Of a DNA stretch of 64,000 nucleotides, positions 53,232 to 61,846 are shown one piece after another. The DNA is from Desulfovibrionaceae bacterium (GTDB lineage Bacteria > Desulfobacterota > Desulfovibrionia > Desulfovibrionales > Desulfovibrionaceae), in contig CAJTFO010000002.1 in the NCBI GenBank assembly GCA_910575755.1, positions 1 to 64,000 of the forward strand, in the 5' to 3' direction. The stretch's first letter is position 1. Every line of letters begins with the position of its first letter. Position numbers and translations under genes: made by a program. The notes beneath the pieces are model-generated. The model made no database searches and was not told the DNA's origin. It saw nothing but the letters and a program-made list of their open reading frames with translations.

Positions 53232-55481
53232 TTAGCGATAATACAGGTTTCTGCCGCCAATGGTAAGCAGGGCCTGCTTGAGATTTGCCCTGATCTGCCT
53301 TCGATCCCAGATGCCTTGAATGTGGCCGCGCGACAGGGCGCGGTACGAGCGGTGATACTTGGGCGGAATGTCCATGCCCGTGGTTTCCTTGATGACGCCC
53401 GGGCCGGCAAAGCCGATATTGGAGGAACGCACCGCGAACTGATAGGGCGAGCACCCCAGGAAACTGGCCACCGGCCCGGCAAAGGAATTGGTGTCGTAAA
53501 GCACCATGTACAGGCCGCCGGATTCGATGTAGCGCCGCACGGCCACGGTGCAGCGCGGCATCTGGATGACGCCGTGGGTGCCTTCCTGAATGCGGATGCC
53601 CGCCGTGCCGTGCACATAGGCCAGGAAGGGGTAGCGTTTCTTGGCGGCGCGTTGCGCGGCTTCCACAAACTTATAGCCCTCGGCCGCGCCCACGGAGCCG
53701 CCCCGGAAGGTGCCCATGAGCATGGCCACAACCATCTTGATATTGTCAATGCGGGCTTCAAAGGTCATGCAGCCGCTCTTGGCTCCGGTTTTTTTCTGGG
53801 CTTCGGCGATGCGCTCGGCAAAACCGGGAAAGTCCAGGGGATTGCCCGCCTCAATTTCGCTGTTGAACTCAAAGACCGAACCCGGATCAAAGACGTTTTT
53901 CACATACCATTCGGGTTCCATGGGAAAATGGTAGCCGCAATGGCTGCACACGCCCGCGAATTCCGCAAACAGATCCGGGCCCCAGAGATCCAGGCAGCCG
54001 TAAGAGGCGCTGTTGGGGCAGGTCAGGGTGCGGTCGATCTTGTAGCGCGGCGAAAGGTAGTTCCACTTGCGGCGGCGTGAATCGTCGGACCAGGCCGAAA
54101 GGGCGGTCAGCTCCCTGACCTTGTTTTCCGTCCGGCTGGGCAGGGTGCGGGTCAGCTTGCGCCAGGGGGCGAACAGGCGGGTCTTGAACATTTCCCATTC
54201 ATTGTCCATCTCTTCCATAAAGCCGCGGATCTGCCGCTGATGCTTGCGGTAGAAATCGTATTTGAAGCTCACCCAGGGCTTGGAGAGCCAGTCCCAGAAG
54301 GCGGCGGCGGTCTTGGTCAGGAAGGGACGGCGGTCGCGCGCGGCCTGCCGCGAAAGACGCAGGAATTTCTGCTGACGGCGTTCGCGCAGCCGGCTTTTGG
54401 CCGCCGCGGACAGGCCCCAGCGAATGTGCAGTTCATCCAGATTGGCTTCCGGATTGCGATGACGCGAAAGCGCCAGGCCGCGAAATACGGGCAGCCTGCG
54501 GGTGGAGATGACCACCTCGTCAGTGGCCCTGATGACCTCCTGGCGCAGATGACGGAAAAAGTCGAAATGCCAGGGCCGCGCGCCCAGAGGCGGCTCCTGC
54601 ACAATGTGGTCGATATAGCCGAAGCGCAGATTGTCCTGAGCCGTGATGTGCAGGTTTTCGGCGCAGTGCTCGATGAGTTCGGGCGTGGCGCGCTGCCCGG
54701 CCTTGATCCGTCCTTCGATGGCCGCCGCCCCCTCCGGCGAGATGACGGAATAATAGCCGTGCGAGAGCATCAGGCGCTTGTCTGCCAGACCGATGGCCTC
54801 GGCCCCGCCGGAACCGCCCTCGGAAATCACGGCCACAATGGGCACGCGCAGGCCCGCCATGCCGTAGATGTTGCGGGCGATCTGCTGGGCCGCGCCCGGG
54901 TAGTCCTCCAGGGGAAAGGAACCGGGCGTGAAAATATAGGCGTGGATGGGAATGCCCTCGGTTTCGGCCACGCGCATGTACTGGAGGGCCTTGGCGTTGC
55001 CCCAGGGCTTGACCGAACCGCCGTTGCGGAATTCCGCGCCGTGGCCCTTTTCCTGCCCGATGACCATGACCGACTGGGTATAGCTTTTTTTGCCCCGGCG
55101 GCGGGTGATCACCGCGCGGGCGATGATCATGCTGGGGTCCAGACTGTGCTCGTCCTGGCCGCCCACTTCCGTGAAATTGTCGTAGACGTTTTCCAGAATG
55201 TCCCGCAGGCAGATACGCTGGGGATGGCGCACAATGCGCACCCTGTCCATGGGCGTGACGCCGCTTTCCAGCCGTCGCTCCACATAGGCGAACAGATCCT
55301 CGACAGTGGAGAGCTCAGCATGGGGGTCGTTGAGCGAACCGGAACGGGCGCGCTCGGCGAAGGCCGAGAGCCGTTCTTCCAGCAGGTCCGCGCTGTCCTT
55401 GTGCTTGCCCGCAAAGATGTCCTGCATGTAGGTCAGTCTGTCGCGCAGGCTCTGGATGCGTTTTTCGATAGTGTTGTCCAT
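53232..55481 (-). CDS. Fused acetyl-CoA carboxylase carboxyltransferase (AccA-AccD order)
   Basis: The 749-residue protein joins both halves of the carboxyltransferase that moves CO2 from carboxybiotin to an acyl-CoA, usually acetyl-CoA to malonyl-CoA for fatty-acid synthesis. Residues about 10-330 are the alpha (AccA) half: EKRIQSLRDRLTYMQDIF, EKGHGAEFRNGGSVKPWGNA, ISEGGSGGAEAIGLADKRLM. Residues about 480-745 are the beta (AccD) half with four zinc-type cysteines (CPNSASYGC and CSHC), GTFRGGSVGAAEGYKF and GTAGIRIQEGTHGV. The AccA-AccD order differs from the separate genes of E. coli. It lies 130 bases behind accC, with ssb at the operon end. Confidence 0.9.
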   Translation of the reverse strand: MDNTIEKRIQSLRDRLTYMQDIFAGKHKDSADLLEERLSAFAERARSGSLNDPHAELSTVEDLFAYVERRLESGVTPMDRVRIVRHPQRICLRDILENVYDNFTEVGGQDEHSLDPSMIIARAVITRRRGKKSYTQSVMVIGQEKGHGAEFRNGGSVKPWGNAKALQYMRVAETEGIPIHAYIFTPGSFPLEDYPGAAQQIARNIYGMAGLRVPIVAVISEGGSGGAEAIGLADKRLMLSHGYYSVISPEGAAAIEGRIKAGQRATPELIEHCAENLHITAQDNLRFGYIDHIVQEPPLGARPWHFDFFRHLRQEVIRATDEVVISTRRLPVFRGLALSRHRNPEANLDELHIRWGLSAAAKSRLRERRQQKFLRLSRQAARDRRPFLTKTAAAFWDWLSKPWVSFKYDFYRKHQRQIRGFMEEMDNEWEMFKTRLFAPWRKLTRTLPSRTENKVRELTALSAWSDDSRRRKWNYLSPRYKIDRTLTCPNSASYGCLDLWGPDLFAEFAGVCSHCGYHFPMEPEWYVKNVFDPGSVFEFNSEIEAGNPLDFPGFAERIAEAQKKTGAKSGCMTFEARIDNIKMVVAMLMGTFRGGSVGAAEGYKFVEAAQRAAKKRYPFLAYVHGTAGIRIQEGTHGVIQMPRCTVAVRRYIESGGLYMVLYDTNSFAGPVASFLGCSPYQFAVRSSNIGFAGPGVIKETTGMDIPPKYHRSYRALSRGHIQGIWDRRQIRANLKQALLTIGGRNLYYR

Positions 55482-55611
55482 AGTGTGGGGTGCGCCGCTT
55501 ACGTCGGTGTCTTGAGAGGGTTGAAACGCCTGTCACCGCACTGGACAGCGGCCAAGCAATTATGGCCCCGCGGTCCGTGACGGCCAGCAGCGTGGCCGGG
55601 GCCTTCAACGG

Positions 55612-57084
55612 TTAAAAAAGCAGAATGCGCCCGGTATTGGCCTTCAGAAATTCCACGTTGGACTTGAGGGGCTCGCCCGCGCCGTTGCGGCCTTCCAGAC
55701 GCAGATTGTTCAGAAAGTCCAGCCCGCGCGCCTTGACCTCGTCCAGATCCTTGCCCCAGATGATGGCCAGGGCCAGATTGGGGTCGAATTCTGTGGGAAT
55801 TTCATACGCTTCGTCACGGGGCACATGGGTCAGCATGGTCAGCCAGGGCTGGTCTTTCCACTGGAAGCGTTCAATGCGGCCCACCCAGGGCGTGAAATTG
55901 TTGTCCGGGTCTTCGGCGATAATGCGGTATTCCATGCCCACGCCTTCGGTGGCGATGTCCGCCTGGCTGTAGCCCAACGGCTGACCCAGGCCGATGCGAA
56001 CCTGCTCGGCGATAAGATCCACGCCCGGCTTGCCGTGCACATGCGAGATGCGGGCCGAAACGCCGTTTTCCACCTGGATGCGGGTATTGACCTCCATGAG
56101 GAAGGGTTCCCCCTTGCGGGTGACGATCCATTCCCAGGTGCCCACATTGTCGTAGCCCACCTTGCGGGCCATGGCCAGCGAGTAGTCCACAATGTCCGTG
56201 AGCACGCGACCGGCGTTGAAGGTATATTCCAGCTCGTCCGGCGCGAAACCGGGCGCGACCTCGATGCGTTTTTGCAGGCCCGTGGACTGGATGGAACAGT
56301 TGCGCGTGCCGAAGTGCACGGGATTTGTGCCCGAACGGTCAGAAACGATCTGCACTTCCAGGTGGTTGAAATCGGTGATGCGCTGCTCGATGAGCACGCC
56401 TTCATCCTTGAACTGGCGCATGGCGTAATTGCGGATGCGCCGGTACACCGAACGGAACTGGTCCGGATCGTACACCTCCTCAATGCCCATGCCGCCGCCG
56501 CCAGCCGAGGCCTTGACCAGCACCAGGGGCCGCTGGATGCCCTGCTGCTCCTGAAATTCAAAGACCGACTTGGCAATGCGTTCGGCTTCCATTTCGTCGT
56601 AGATGGGCCGATCCGAGCCGGGCACCGTGGGCACGCCCAGGCTGCGCGCCAGACGCTTGGTGTTGATCTTGTCGCCCAGTTCGCGGATAATCTTCCAGGA
56701 AGGCCCGATGAAAATCAGTTTGCGGTCGCGCTTGGCGACGCGCCGGGCAAAGCGGAAATCCTCGGCAAAAAAACCGTAGCCCGGATGCACGGCGGTGCAG
56801 CCTGCCTCGTCGGCCACGGCCATCAGTTCGTTGGCGTCGTGGTAGGAAGAGACGCGGAAGAGGCTTTTTTCTCCGCCTTCCTCGCGGGCCAGGCGCACAT
56901 GGCCGGAGGCCGCGTCCTCGGCGGTATAGATGGCCGTAAAGGCCACGCCCAGCTTGCGGCAGGCCTGCATGATGCGCATGGCGATTTCACCCCGGTTGGC
57001 CACCAGAACCTTGTGATCGCTCAACGTAATTTCCGCAGCCGCGCTCCTGGCGGCCTTCCTTTTGCTGTCCTGAGCCTTGTTCAA
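55612..57084 (-). CDS. accC: Biotin carboxylase-like ATP-grasp protein
   Basis: Biotin carboxylase carboxylates carrier-bound biotin with ATP and bicarbonate. The roughly 490-residue protein has the N-terminal KVLVANRGEIAMRIMQACRK (about 25-44), the ATP-grasp glycine loop KASAGGGGMGIEEV, VHFGTRNCSIQ and the catalytic-region FLMEVNTRIQVENG; the last motif ends Glu-Asn where the usual enzyme has Glu-His. GGGGGG lies before TTG 57084, which I take as start; a GTG at 57108 is possible. It heads the operon accC, accAD, small frame, carrier-like gene, hypothetical, ssb. Substrate could be acetyl- or another acyl-CoA. Confidence 0.88.
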   Translation of the reverse strand: MNKAQDSKRKAARSAAAEITLSDHKVLVANRGEIAMRIMQACRKLGVAFTAIYTAEDAASGHVRLAREEGGEKSLFRVSSYHDANELMAVADEAGCTAVHPGYGFFAEDFRFARRVAKRDRKLIFIGPSWKIIRELGDKINTKRLARSLGVPTVPGSDRPIYDEMEAERIAKSVFEFQEQQGIQRPLVLVKASAGGGGMGIEEVYDPDQFRSVYRRIRNYAMRQFKDEGVLIEQRITDFNHLEVQIVSDRSGTNPVHFGTRNCSIQSTGLQKRIEVAPGFAPDELEYTFNAGRVLTDIVDYSLAMARKVGYDNVGTWEWIVTRKGEPFLMEVNTRIQVENGVSARISHVHGKPGVDLIAEQVRIGLGQPLGYSQADIATEGVGMEYRIIAEDPDNNFTPWVGRIERFQWKDQPWLTMLTHVPRDEAYEIPTEFDPNLALAIIWGKDLDEVKARGLDFLNNLRLEGRNGAGEPLKSNVEFLKANTGRILLF

Positions 57085-57132
57085 GCCTTTCCCCCCGGCA
57101 TATCCCACCCTTCGCGCCGCTCCGTTCCGCCC

Positions 57133-57161
57133 TTGTGGGCGGGCAACGCACGGGCTATAGT
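57133..57161 (+). promoter_or_regulatory. Predicted promoter of the purine nucleoside phosphorylase gene
   Basis: TTGTGG (57133-57138) and TATAGT (57156-57161) are 17 bases apart, 53 bases before the start codon. Confidence 0.5.
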
Positions 57162-57213
57162 GGACGGGTCGCATGGCGAACCCGAAAATTATCAGAAGCC
57201 GGGGAATACTCTT

Positions 57214-58071
57214 ATGCAAAATCCACAAGAAGTCCAGCTTGCCGTTGACGCCTTGCGGGCCGCCCTGCCCGCCGCAACGTCCGGGGAGAAGCCCCTGCTG
57301 GGGCTGATTTTGGGCACCGGGCTTTCCGGTCTGGCCGCCGAACTGCTGACCGGCCCGGCGGCCAGCGAAGCGCCTGGCGCGCGCGTGGCCTTCGCCAGTC
57401 TGCCCGGCTTTCCCCTGCCTGGCGTGGATTCGCACCAGGGGGCCTTTGTGCTGGGCCGGTTGCACGGCGTGCCGGTGCTGGCCCAGCAGGGCCGCTGCCA
57501 TCTTTACGAGGGCAGAAGCCCGGCCGAGGTCTGTATGGGCGTGCGGGTCATGGCCGGTATGGGCGTAAAAACCCTCATTATTACCAATGCCGCCGGAGCT
57601 CTGAACCCGCGCTTTGAGGCCGGAACCCTGATGTGCATGGCCGACCAGATCAATCATACCGGCGTCTCGCCGCTGACCGGCCCCAATTGCGCGGCCTGGG
57701 GGGAGCGCTTTCCGGACATGAGCGCGCCCTTTGATCCGGCCCTGCAGGCGCTGGCCCTGGAAACGGCGGGGGAGCTGGGCGTGCGCCTGGAACGCGGGGT
57801 CTATATAGGCGTGCACGGGCCGGAAATGGAAAGCCCGGCGGAAACGCGCATGTACCGCCAGTGGGGGGCCGACGCCGTGGGCATGAGCACCGTGCTGGAG
57901 GTCATCGCGGCGCGGCATCTGGGCCTGCGGGCGCTGGGCCTTTCCTGTCTTTCCAACAAAAATCTGCCGGACTGCATGACGCCCGTGCCCCTGGCCGAGG
58001 TTATTGCCGTGGCCGCCCGCGCCGGTGAAAATCTGGCCCGGCTGTTGCGGGCCTTGGTGACAAAACTCTGA
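57214..58071 (+). CDS. Purine nucleoside phosphorylase (trimeric type)
   Basis: The enzyme cleaves purine nucleosides with phosphate to free base and ribose-1-phosphate in purine salvage. The 285-residue protein has LLGLILGTGLSGLAAEL (about 28-44), the phosphate-site GRCHLYEG (about 91-98), IITNAAGALNPRFE (about 118-131) and MESPAETRMYRQWGADAVGM (about 207-226), the signature of PNP/MTAP family 2. Glu and Asn residues for purine recognition (VHGPEMES and, near the end, LSNKN) appear present. GGGGAA precedes the ATG. It stands alone between its promoter and a terminator-like hairpin. Confidence 0.92.
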   Translation: MQNPQEVQLAVDALRAALPAATSGEKPLLGLILGTGLSGLAAELLTGPAASEAPGARVAFASLPGFPLPGVDSHQGAFVLGRLHGVPVLAQQGRCHLYEGRSPAEVCMGVRVMAGMGVKTLIITNAAGALNPRFEAGTLMCMADQINHTGVSPLTGPNCAAWGERFPDMSAPFDPALQALALETAGELGVRLERGVYIGVHGPEMESPAETRMYRQWGADAVGMSTVLEVIAARHLGLRALGLSCLSNKNLPDCMTPVPLAEVIAVAARAGENLARLLRALVTKL

Positions 58072-58147
58072 AAAATGCGTACAAGGCAACGTTCTTTCAG
58101 CGCATAACGTTCCGGAGCGTCGGCGCAAAGGCGCGTGCGCGGCCCCC

Positions 58148-58182
58148 ACGGCGGATCATTTTGTCCGCCGTTGTCATTTTCT
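58148..58182 (+). terminator. Terminator-like hairpin after the PNP gene
   Basis: ACGGCGGA (58148-58155) and TCCGCCGT (58164-58171) pair perfectly and are followed by a T-rich stretch (TGTCATTTTCTTC). It lies directly before typA. Confidence 0.65.
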
Positions 58183-58201
58183 TCTAATGTAAGGTTTTTC
58201 C

Positions 58202-60037
58202 ATGCAGCAGAATGATTCTCTCCGCAATGTGGCCATCATTGCTCATGTTGATCACGGCAAGACCACGCTGGTGGACGCTCTTTTCAGGCAGAGCGGCGTA
58301 TTTCGCGCCGACCAGCGCGTGGATGACCGCGTTATGGACAAAATGGATCTGGAACGCGAGCGCGGCATCACCATTGCCGCCAAAAACTGCGCCGTGCGCT
58401 GGAAAGGCGTAAAGATCAACATTATTGACACGCCGGGTCACGCGGACTTCGGCGGCGAGGTGGAACGCTCCCTGTCCATGGCCAGCGGGGCCATTCTGCT
58501 GGTGGATTCTTCGGAAGGGCCTTTGCCGCAGACCCGTTTTGTGTTGCGCAAAACTCTGGAGGCGGGTCTGCCCGTGGTGGTGGTCATCAACAAGATCGAC
58601 CGCAAGGACGCCCGTCCCCAGGAAGTGCTCAACGAAATCTACGACCTGTTCATCGACCTGGGGGCCAGCGAGGAGCAACTGGAATTTCCCGTGCTCTATG
58701 CCATCGGACGCGCGGGCGTGGCCATGCGCAATCTCGACGACCCGCAGGAAGACCTTTCCCCGCTGTTTGAAACCATTCTGGGCAGCCTGCCCGGCCCGTG
58801 CCATGACCCCGAGCAGCCTTTTCAGATGCTGGTGGCCGATCTGGATTATTCGGACTATCTGGGGCGGCTGGCCGTGGGCCGCATCATGCACGGCAGGGTT
58901 TTCGCCAAGGAAGCCCTGGCCTGCATGGGCGAGAACGGCGCGGCCCGGCCCCTGCGCGCCACCCGGCTTCAGGTCTACGACGGCTTGCAGCTTGCCGAGG
59001 TGGATGAGGCTCAGCCCGGCGACATTGTGGTTCTGGCGGGCATTGAGGATGTGACCATAGGAGACACCATCTGCACCCGCGAAAGCCCGCGCGCTCTGCC
59101 GCGCATTCGCGTGGACGAACCCACCGTGGCCATGCGTTTCGGCATCAACACCTCGCCCCTGGCCGGGCGCGAGGGCAAAATTGTGCAGAGCCGCGCCATT
59201 CAGGACCGTCTGGTCAAGGAAAGCCTGCGCAATGTGGCCATACGCGTGGAGGAAACCGCGGACCGCGACGCCTTTCTGGTCAAGGGCCGAGGCGAATTTC
59301 AGATGGCCATCCTCATTGAGACCATGCGCCGGGAGGGCTTTGAACTGTCCGTGGGACGGCCCGAAGTCATCCTGAAAAAGGACGCCGCCGGCAAAACCCT
59401 TGAGCCCATTGAGCGCCTGTATGTGGACTGCGACGAGGTTTTCATGGGGGTAGTCACGGACAAGCTGGCCCAGCGCAAGGGCCGCATGCTCAACTGCATC
59501 AATAACGGTACGGGCCGGGTGCGCCTGGAATTTTCCGTGCCGTCGCGCGGGCTGATCGGCTATCGTGACGAATTTCTCACGGATACCAAGGGCACGGGCA
59601 TCATGAATTCCTATCTGGAAGGCTATGAGGAATGGCGCGGTGACTTTCCCACGCGTTTTTCCGGCTCCATCGTGGCTGACCGCGCCGGTGTGGGCGTAGC
59701 CTACGCCCTCTTCAATCTGGAGCCGCGCGGCACGCTCTTTGTGGAGCCTGGCGACCCGGTGTACGAAGGCATGATTGTGGGTGAGCACAACCGTGATAAC
59801 GATATTGACGTTAACGCCACCAAGGAAAAGAAACTCACCAATCTGCGCGCCGCGGGCAAGGATGAGAACGTCATCCTCACGCCGGTGAAAAAGATGACTC
59901 TGGAGCACGCCCTGCATTTCGTGCGCGAGGATGAGCTGGTGGAAGTGACGCCCCAGTCCATCCGCCTGCGAAAGGCTGAGCTGTCCTCCCTGCGGCGCTA
60001 TCAGATGGCGGGCAAGGCCGCCAAGAACAAGGCCTGA
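58202..60037 (+). CDS. typA: GTPase TypA/BipA
   Basis: TypA/BipA is a ribosome-associated translational GTPase used in stress and low-temperature ribosome assembly. The 611-residue protein has AIIAHVDHGKTTLVDALFRQ (G1, about 11-30), RERGITIAAKN (G2), IDTPGHADFGGEVERSL (G3) and VINKIDRKDARP (G4), then domains II, III, V and the family C-terminal domain with YRDEFLTDTKGTGIMN (about 456-471) and RGTLFVEPGDPVYEGMIVGE. Length is typical. The ATG lies behind TAAGGTTTTTCC. It forms its own unit between two terminators. Confidence 0.97.
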   Translation: MQQNDSLRNVAIIAHVDHGKTTLVDALFRQSGVFRADQRVDDRVMDKMDLERERGITIAAKNCAVRWKGVKINIIDTPGHADFGGEVERSLSMASGAILLVDSSEGPLPQTRFVLRKTLEAGLPVVVVINKIDRKDARPQEVLNEIYDLFIDLGASEEQLEFPVLYAIGRAGVAMRNLDDPQEDLSPLFETILGSLPGPCHDPEQPFQMLVADLDYSDYLGRLAVGRIMHGRVFAKEALACMGENGAARPLRATRLQVYDGLQLAEVDEAQPGDIVVLAGIEDVTIGDTICTRESPRALPRIRVDEPTVAMRFGINTSPLAGREGKIVQSRAIQDRLVKESLRNVAIRVEETADRDAFLVKGRGEFQMAILIETMRREGFELSVGRPEVILKKDAAGKTLEPIERLYVDCDEVFMGVVTDKLAQRKGRMLNCINNGTGRVRLEFSVPSRGLIGYRDEFLTDTKGTGIMNSYLEGYEEWRGDFPTRFSGSIVADRAGVGVAYALFNLEPRGTLFVEPGDPVYEGMIVGEHNRDNDIDVNATKEKKLTNLRAAGKDENVILTPVKKMTLEHALHFVREDELVEVTPQSIRLRKAELSSLRRYQMAGKAAKNKA

Positions 60038-60096
60038 GCGCCCGTCGGGCGCACGGCGGCTGTCCTTTTGCGGGACGCGCTGCCGGAACGCAGGAT

Positions 60097-60130
60097 AACG
60101 CCCTGTCGGATGCCGGCGGGGCGTTTTTGC
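60097..60130 (+). terminator. Rho-independent terminator after typA
   Basis: AACGCCC (60097-60103) and GGGCGTT (60119-60125) pair around a 15-base loop and lead into GTTTTTGC. A smaller hairpin GCGCCC/GGGCGC follows the typA stop directly. Confidence 0.7.
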
Positions 60131-60236
60131 ATCCTGAACCGTCCCCGGCGTGCTGTGTGCCCCTCTGTGACGATGCAATGCGCGCGTTCCCGCAGTCGGC
60201 CTTTACAGATGCGCACCGGCTGAAGTAGAAACAGTC

Positions 60237-60836
60237 ATGCTCAAGCGGAAAATACTACTGGCGTATGCTGTGCTTGCGCTTCTGACCTGCGGCATGCGGC
60301 CGGACATCCTGGCGGCGGAACGGAAAAGCGAACAGCAGGTAGTGGCCGCCGGAAAGGGGGACAAGACGCCTGCCCGAAAAAAGAAGGGGCTGCGTGGTTC
60401 GGCCTGGGCCTTTGGCCAGTCCTGCGACCGTGATTCGGCCATCTGGCGGCAAGGCGCGTCGGTGCGGAATCTGCAAGCAAGGGCCGTGGGCGGGAAGAAG
60501 GCCATGAATACCACGCCGGGCATTGACAATGCCCTTAGCGCGGCGAGCAGAAACAACAAGAAGTCAAGGAACGGCCTGGGCTTCAGGGTGGAGAATGAAG
60601 TTTCCACCTGGCGGGAGCGTCTGCCGGCGGAGGGCGCGCGGCCCGACGAGTGCCCGCCTCTGGAAAAACGTCATGTAGTGCGGGCTTTCGCGGATGTGGA
60701 AGCCGGCGATGATCTGAGCATCAGCGTGGGGCCGGAGCTGATTCTGAAAGAGGAACAGAACCGGGAGCGCAACGCCGGCAACAATCAGCCGGATTCGGCC
60801 CTGGGGCTTGGCATGCAGTTCAAATTTGATTTCTAG
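60237..60836 (+). CDS. Hypothetical secreted protein with outer-membrane-type C-terminus
   Basis: The 199-residue protein starts with a signal peptide (MLKRKILLAYAVLALLTCGM, cleavage probably near residue 27). It continues with a basic low-complexity region and a C-terminal part that ends LGLGMQFKFDF; a terminal Phe after alternating hydrophobic residues is typical of the beta-signal of outer-membrane barrels. It may form a strand or small barrel end, perhaps as part of a larger assembly. I do not recognise the family. It is a single gene behind the typA terminator and directly in front of repeat copy B. Base composition is normal. Confidence 0.6.
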   Translation: MLKRKILLAYAVLALLTCGMRPDILAAERKSEQQVVAAGKGDKTPARKKKGLRGSAWAFGQSCDRDSAIWRQGASVRNLQARAVGGKKAMNTTPGIDNALSAASRNNKKSRNGLGFRVENEVSTWRERLPAEGARPDECPPLEKRHVVRAFADVEAGDDLSISVGPELILKEEQNRERNAGNNQPDSALGLGMQFKFDF

Positions 60837-60957
60837 GGCATTTATCTGATGAAATCAGATAAAGAATGCCTGTTGGCCGCGCAAGCGGACAAGCGCGCCG
60901 GGTGAGCGGAAAAACCACGTTTTTCCACGAAATGACGGTGGCAAACAGATTGAAAAT
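60836..60957. repeat. Two-hairpin intergenic element, copy B
   Basis: About 120 bases similar to 21247-21366. In this copy the first hairpin is longer: TTTATCTGAT and ATCAGATAAA form a perfect 10-base stem around GAA. The second keeps GGAAAAA/TTTTTCC but has lost the outer pairs. It begins at the stop codon of the secreted-protein gene. The remainder, 60958-61056, holds no feature I recognise. Confidence 0.8.
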
Positions 60958-61056
60958 TTACATTTTCAGCAGTCTCTCTTGCCGGAGCCTTGGCGTGACG
61001 CATGCGCTTCGCTTGTTCCGTATCTCGTATTTGCGCCCTTCCTGCAGGGACTGCCC

Positions 61057-61479
61057 TCAGGGATTCTGGGCCAGAATCAGCTCCACTTCATCCACGCTCA
61101 GCCCGGCATTGCGGGCGATCTGGCGGCTGGAGAGGCCCTTGCGGCGACCGTTGAGGATGAGTTCACGCAAAAACTGCGGCGAGCGGCAGATGCCCTCGGC
61201 CTGTCCCAACAGGCGGCGCAGTTCCTGAGCGCGTTCTTCCAGCTTTTCGTCCAGGCTGCGCAACTCGGCCTGACGCTGGGCGAAGGTGGCCACAATTTCC
61301 CGCTCCAGACGGGCGTTCATCTCAATGCGGGCCAGCAGATTTTCCTGATTGTCCTGCAAGGTGCTGAGCAGCCCTTCAGAGCGGCGCAGGCGCAGGTAAA
61401 AGAAGAGCACCCCGCCCAGAATAATCAGTTCCAGCAGGGACAAGGCAATAATCAGCGTGAAAAAAAGAGTGTCGTTCAT
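61057..61479 (-). CDS. Membrane-anchored coiled-coil protein with C-terminal helix-turn-helix
   Basis: The 140-residue protein has one N-terminal membrane helix (TLFFTLIIALSLLELIILGG, about 4-23), a charged coiled-coil stretch (about 30-95) and a C-terminal segment SSRQIARNAGLSVDEVELIL (about 116-135) that looks like a helix-turn-helix. I do not recognise the family. Its start overlaps the stop of the 105-residue gene (ATGA), placing it last in the fliA-cheY-fliL operon. A role in flagellar regulation or placement is inferred from context only. Confidence 0.65.
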   Translation of the reverse strand: MNDTLFFTLIIALSLLELIILGGVLFFYLRLRRSEGLLSTLQDNQENLLARIEMNARLEREIVATFAQRQAELRSLDEKLEERAQELRRLLGQAEGICRSPQFLRELILNGRRKGLSSRQIARNAGLSVDEVELILAQNP

Positions 61480-61793
61480 ACCTTGACGTTCAGCAGATTA
61501 CCCACCAGTGGCGAGCAAGAGGGCGGTTCATCGTTTTCGGCTTCGCGCAACGGAGGTCGCTTGCGGCGGCGGCTGCCGAAATTCGCGCTGTTGCCGCGCC
61601 CGTCGGGTGAGATATTGGGGCCTTCGGTTTTTTCCGTTTTTTCAATCTGTTGCTGTTCCTGCCGGGCCATTTCGGCGGCCAGCACGCGCGACATGGCCAG
61701 CGAGGCCTGCGGGGCCACCACTGCGGCATTGGCCAGGGGCGCGGCCAGACCCGTCTGAGCGTAGAGCACGGCCATGGTGGCGTCAATGCTCAT
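61476..61793 (-). CDS. Small hypothetical protein of the flagellar cluster
   Basis: The 105-residue protein has an Ala-rich N-terminal half (LAAPLANAAVVAPQASLAMS), a Gln/Glu/Lys segment and a basic stretch GSRRRKRPPLRE. No domain is recognised, and it is probably disordered in large part. GGGGAATCGCC precedes the ATG. It starts 53 bases after fliL and overlaps the next gene by 4 bases, so it is a real member of the operon. Function unknown. Confidence 0.6.
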   Translation of the reverse strand: MSIDATMAVLYAQTGLAAPLANAAVVAPQASLAMSRVLAAEMARQEQQQIEKTEKTEGPNISPDGRGNSANFGSRRRKRPPLREAENDEPPSCSPLVGNLLNVKV

Positions 61794-61846
61794 GGCGATT
61801 CCCCGGACGTTCTCCGGAACGTCCTCATTTGGGTGACAACTGTTCC

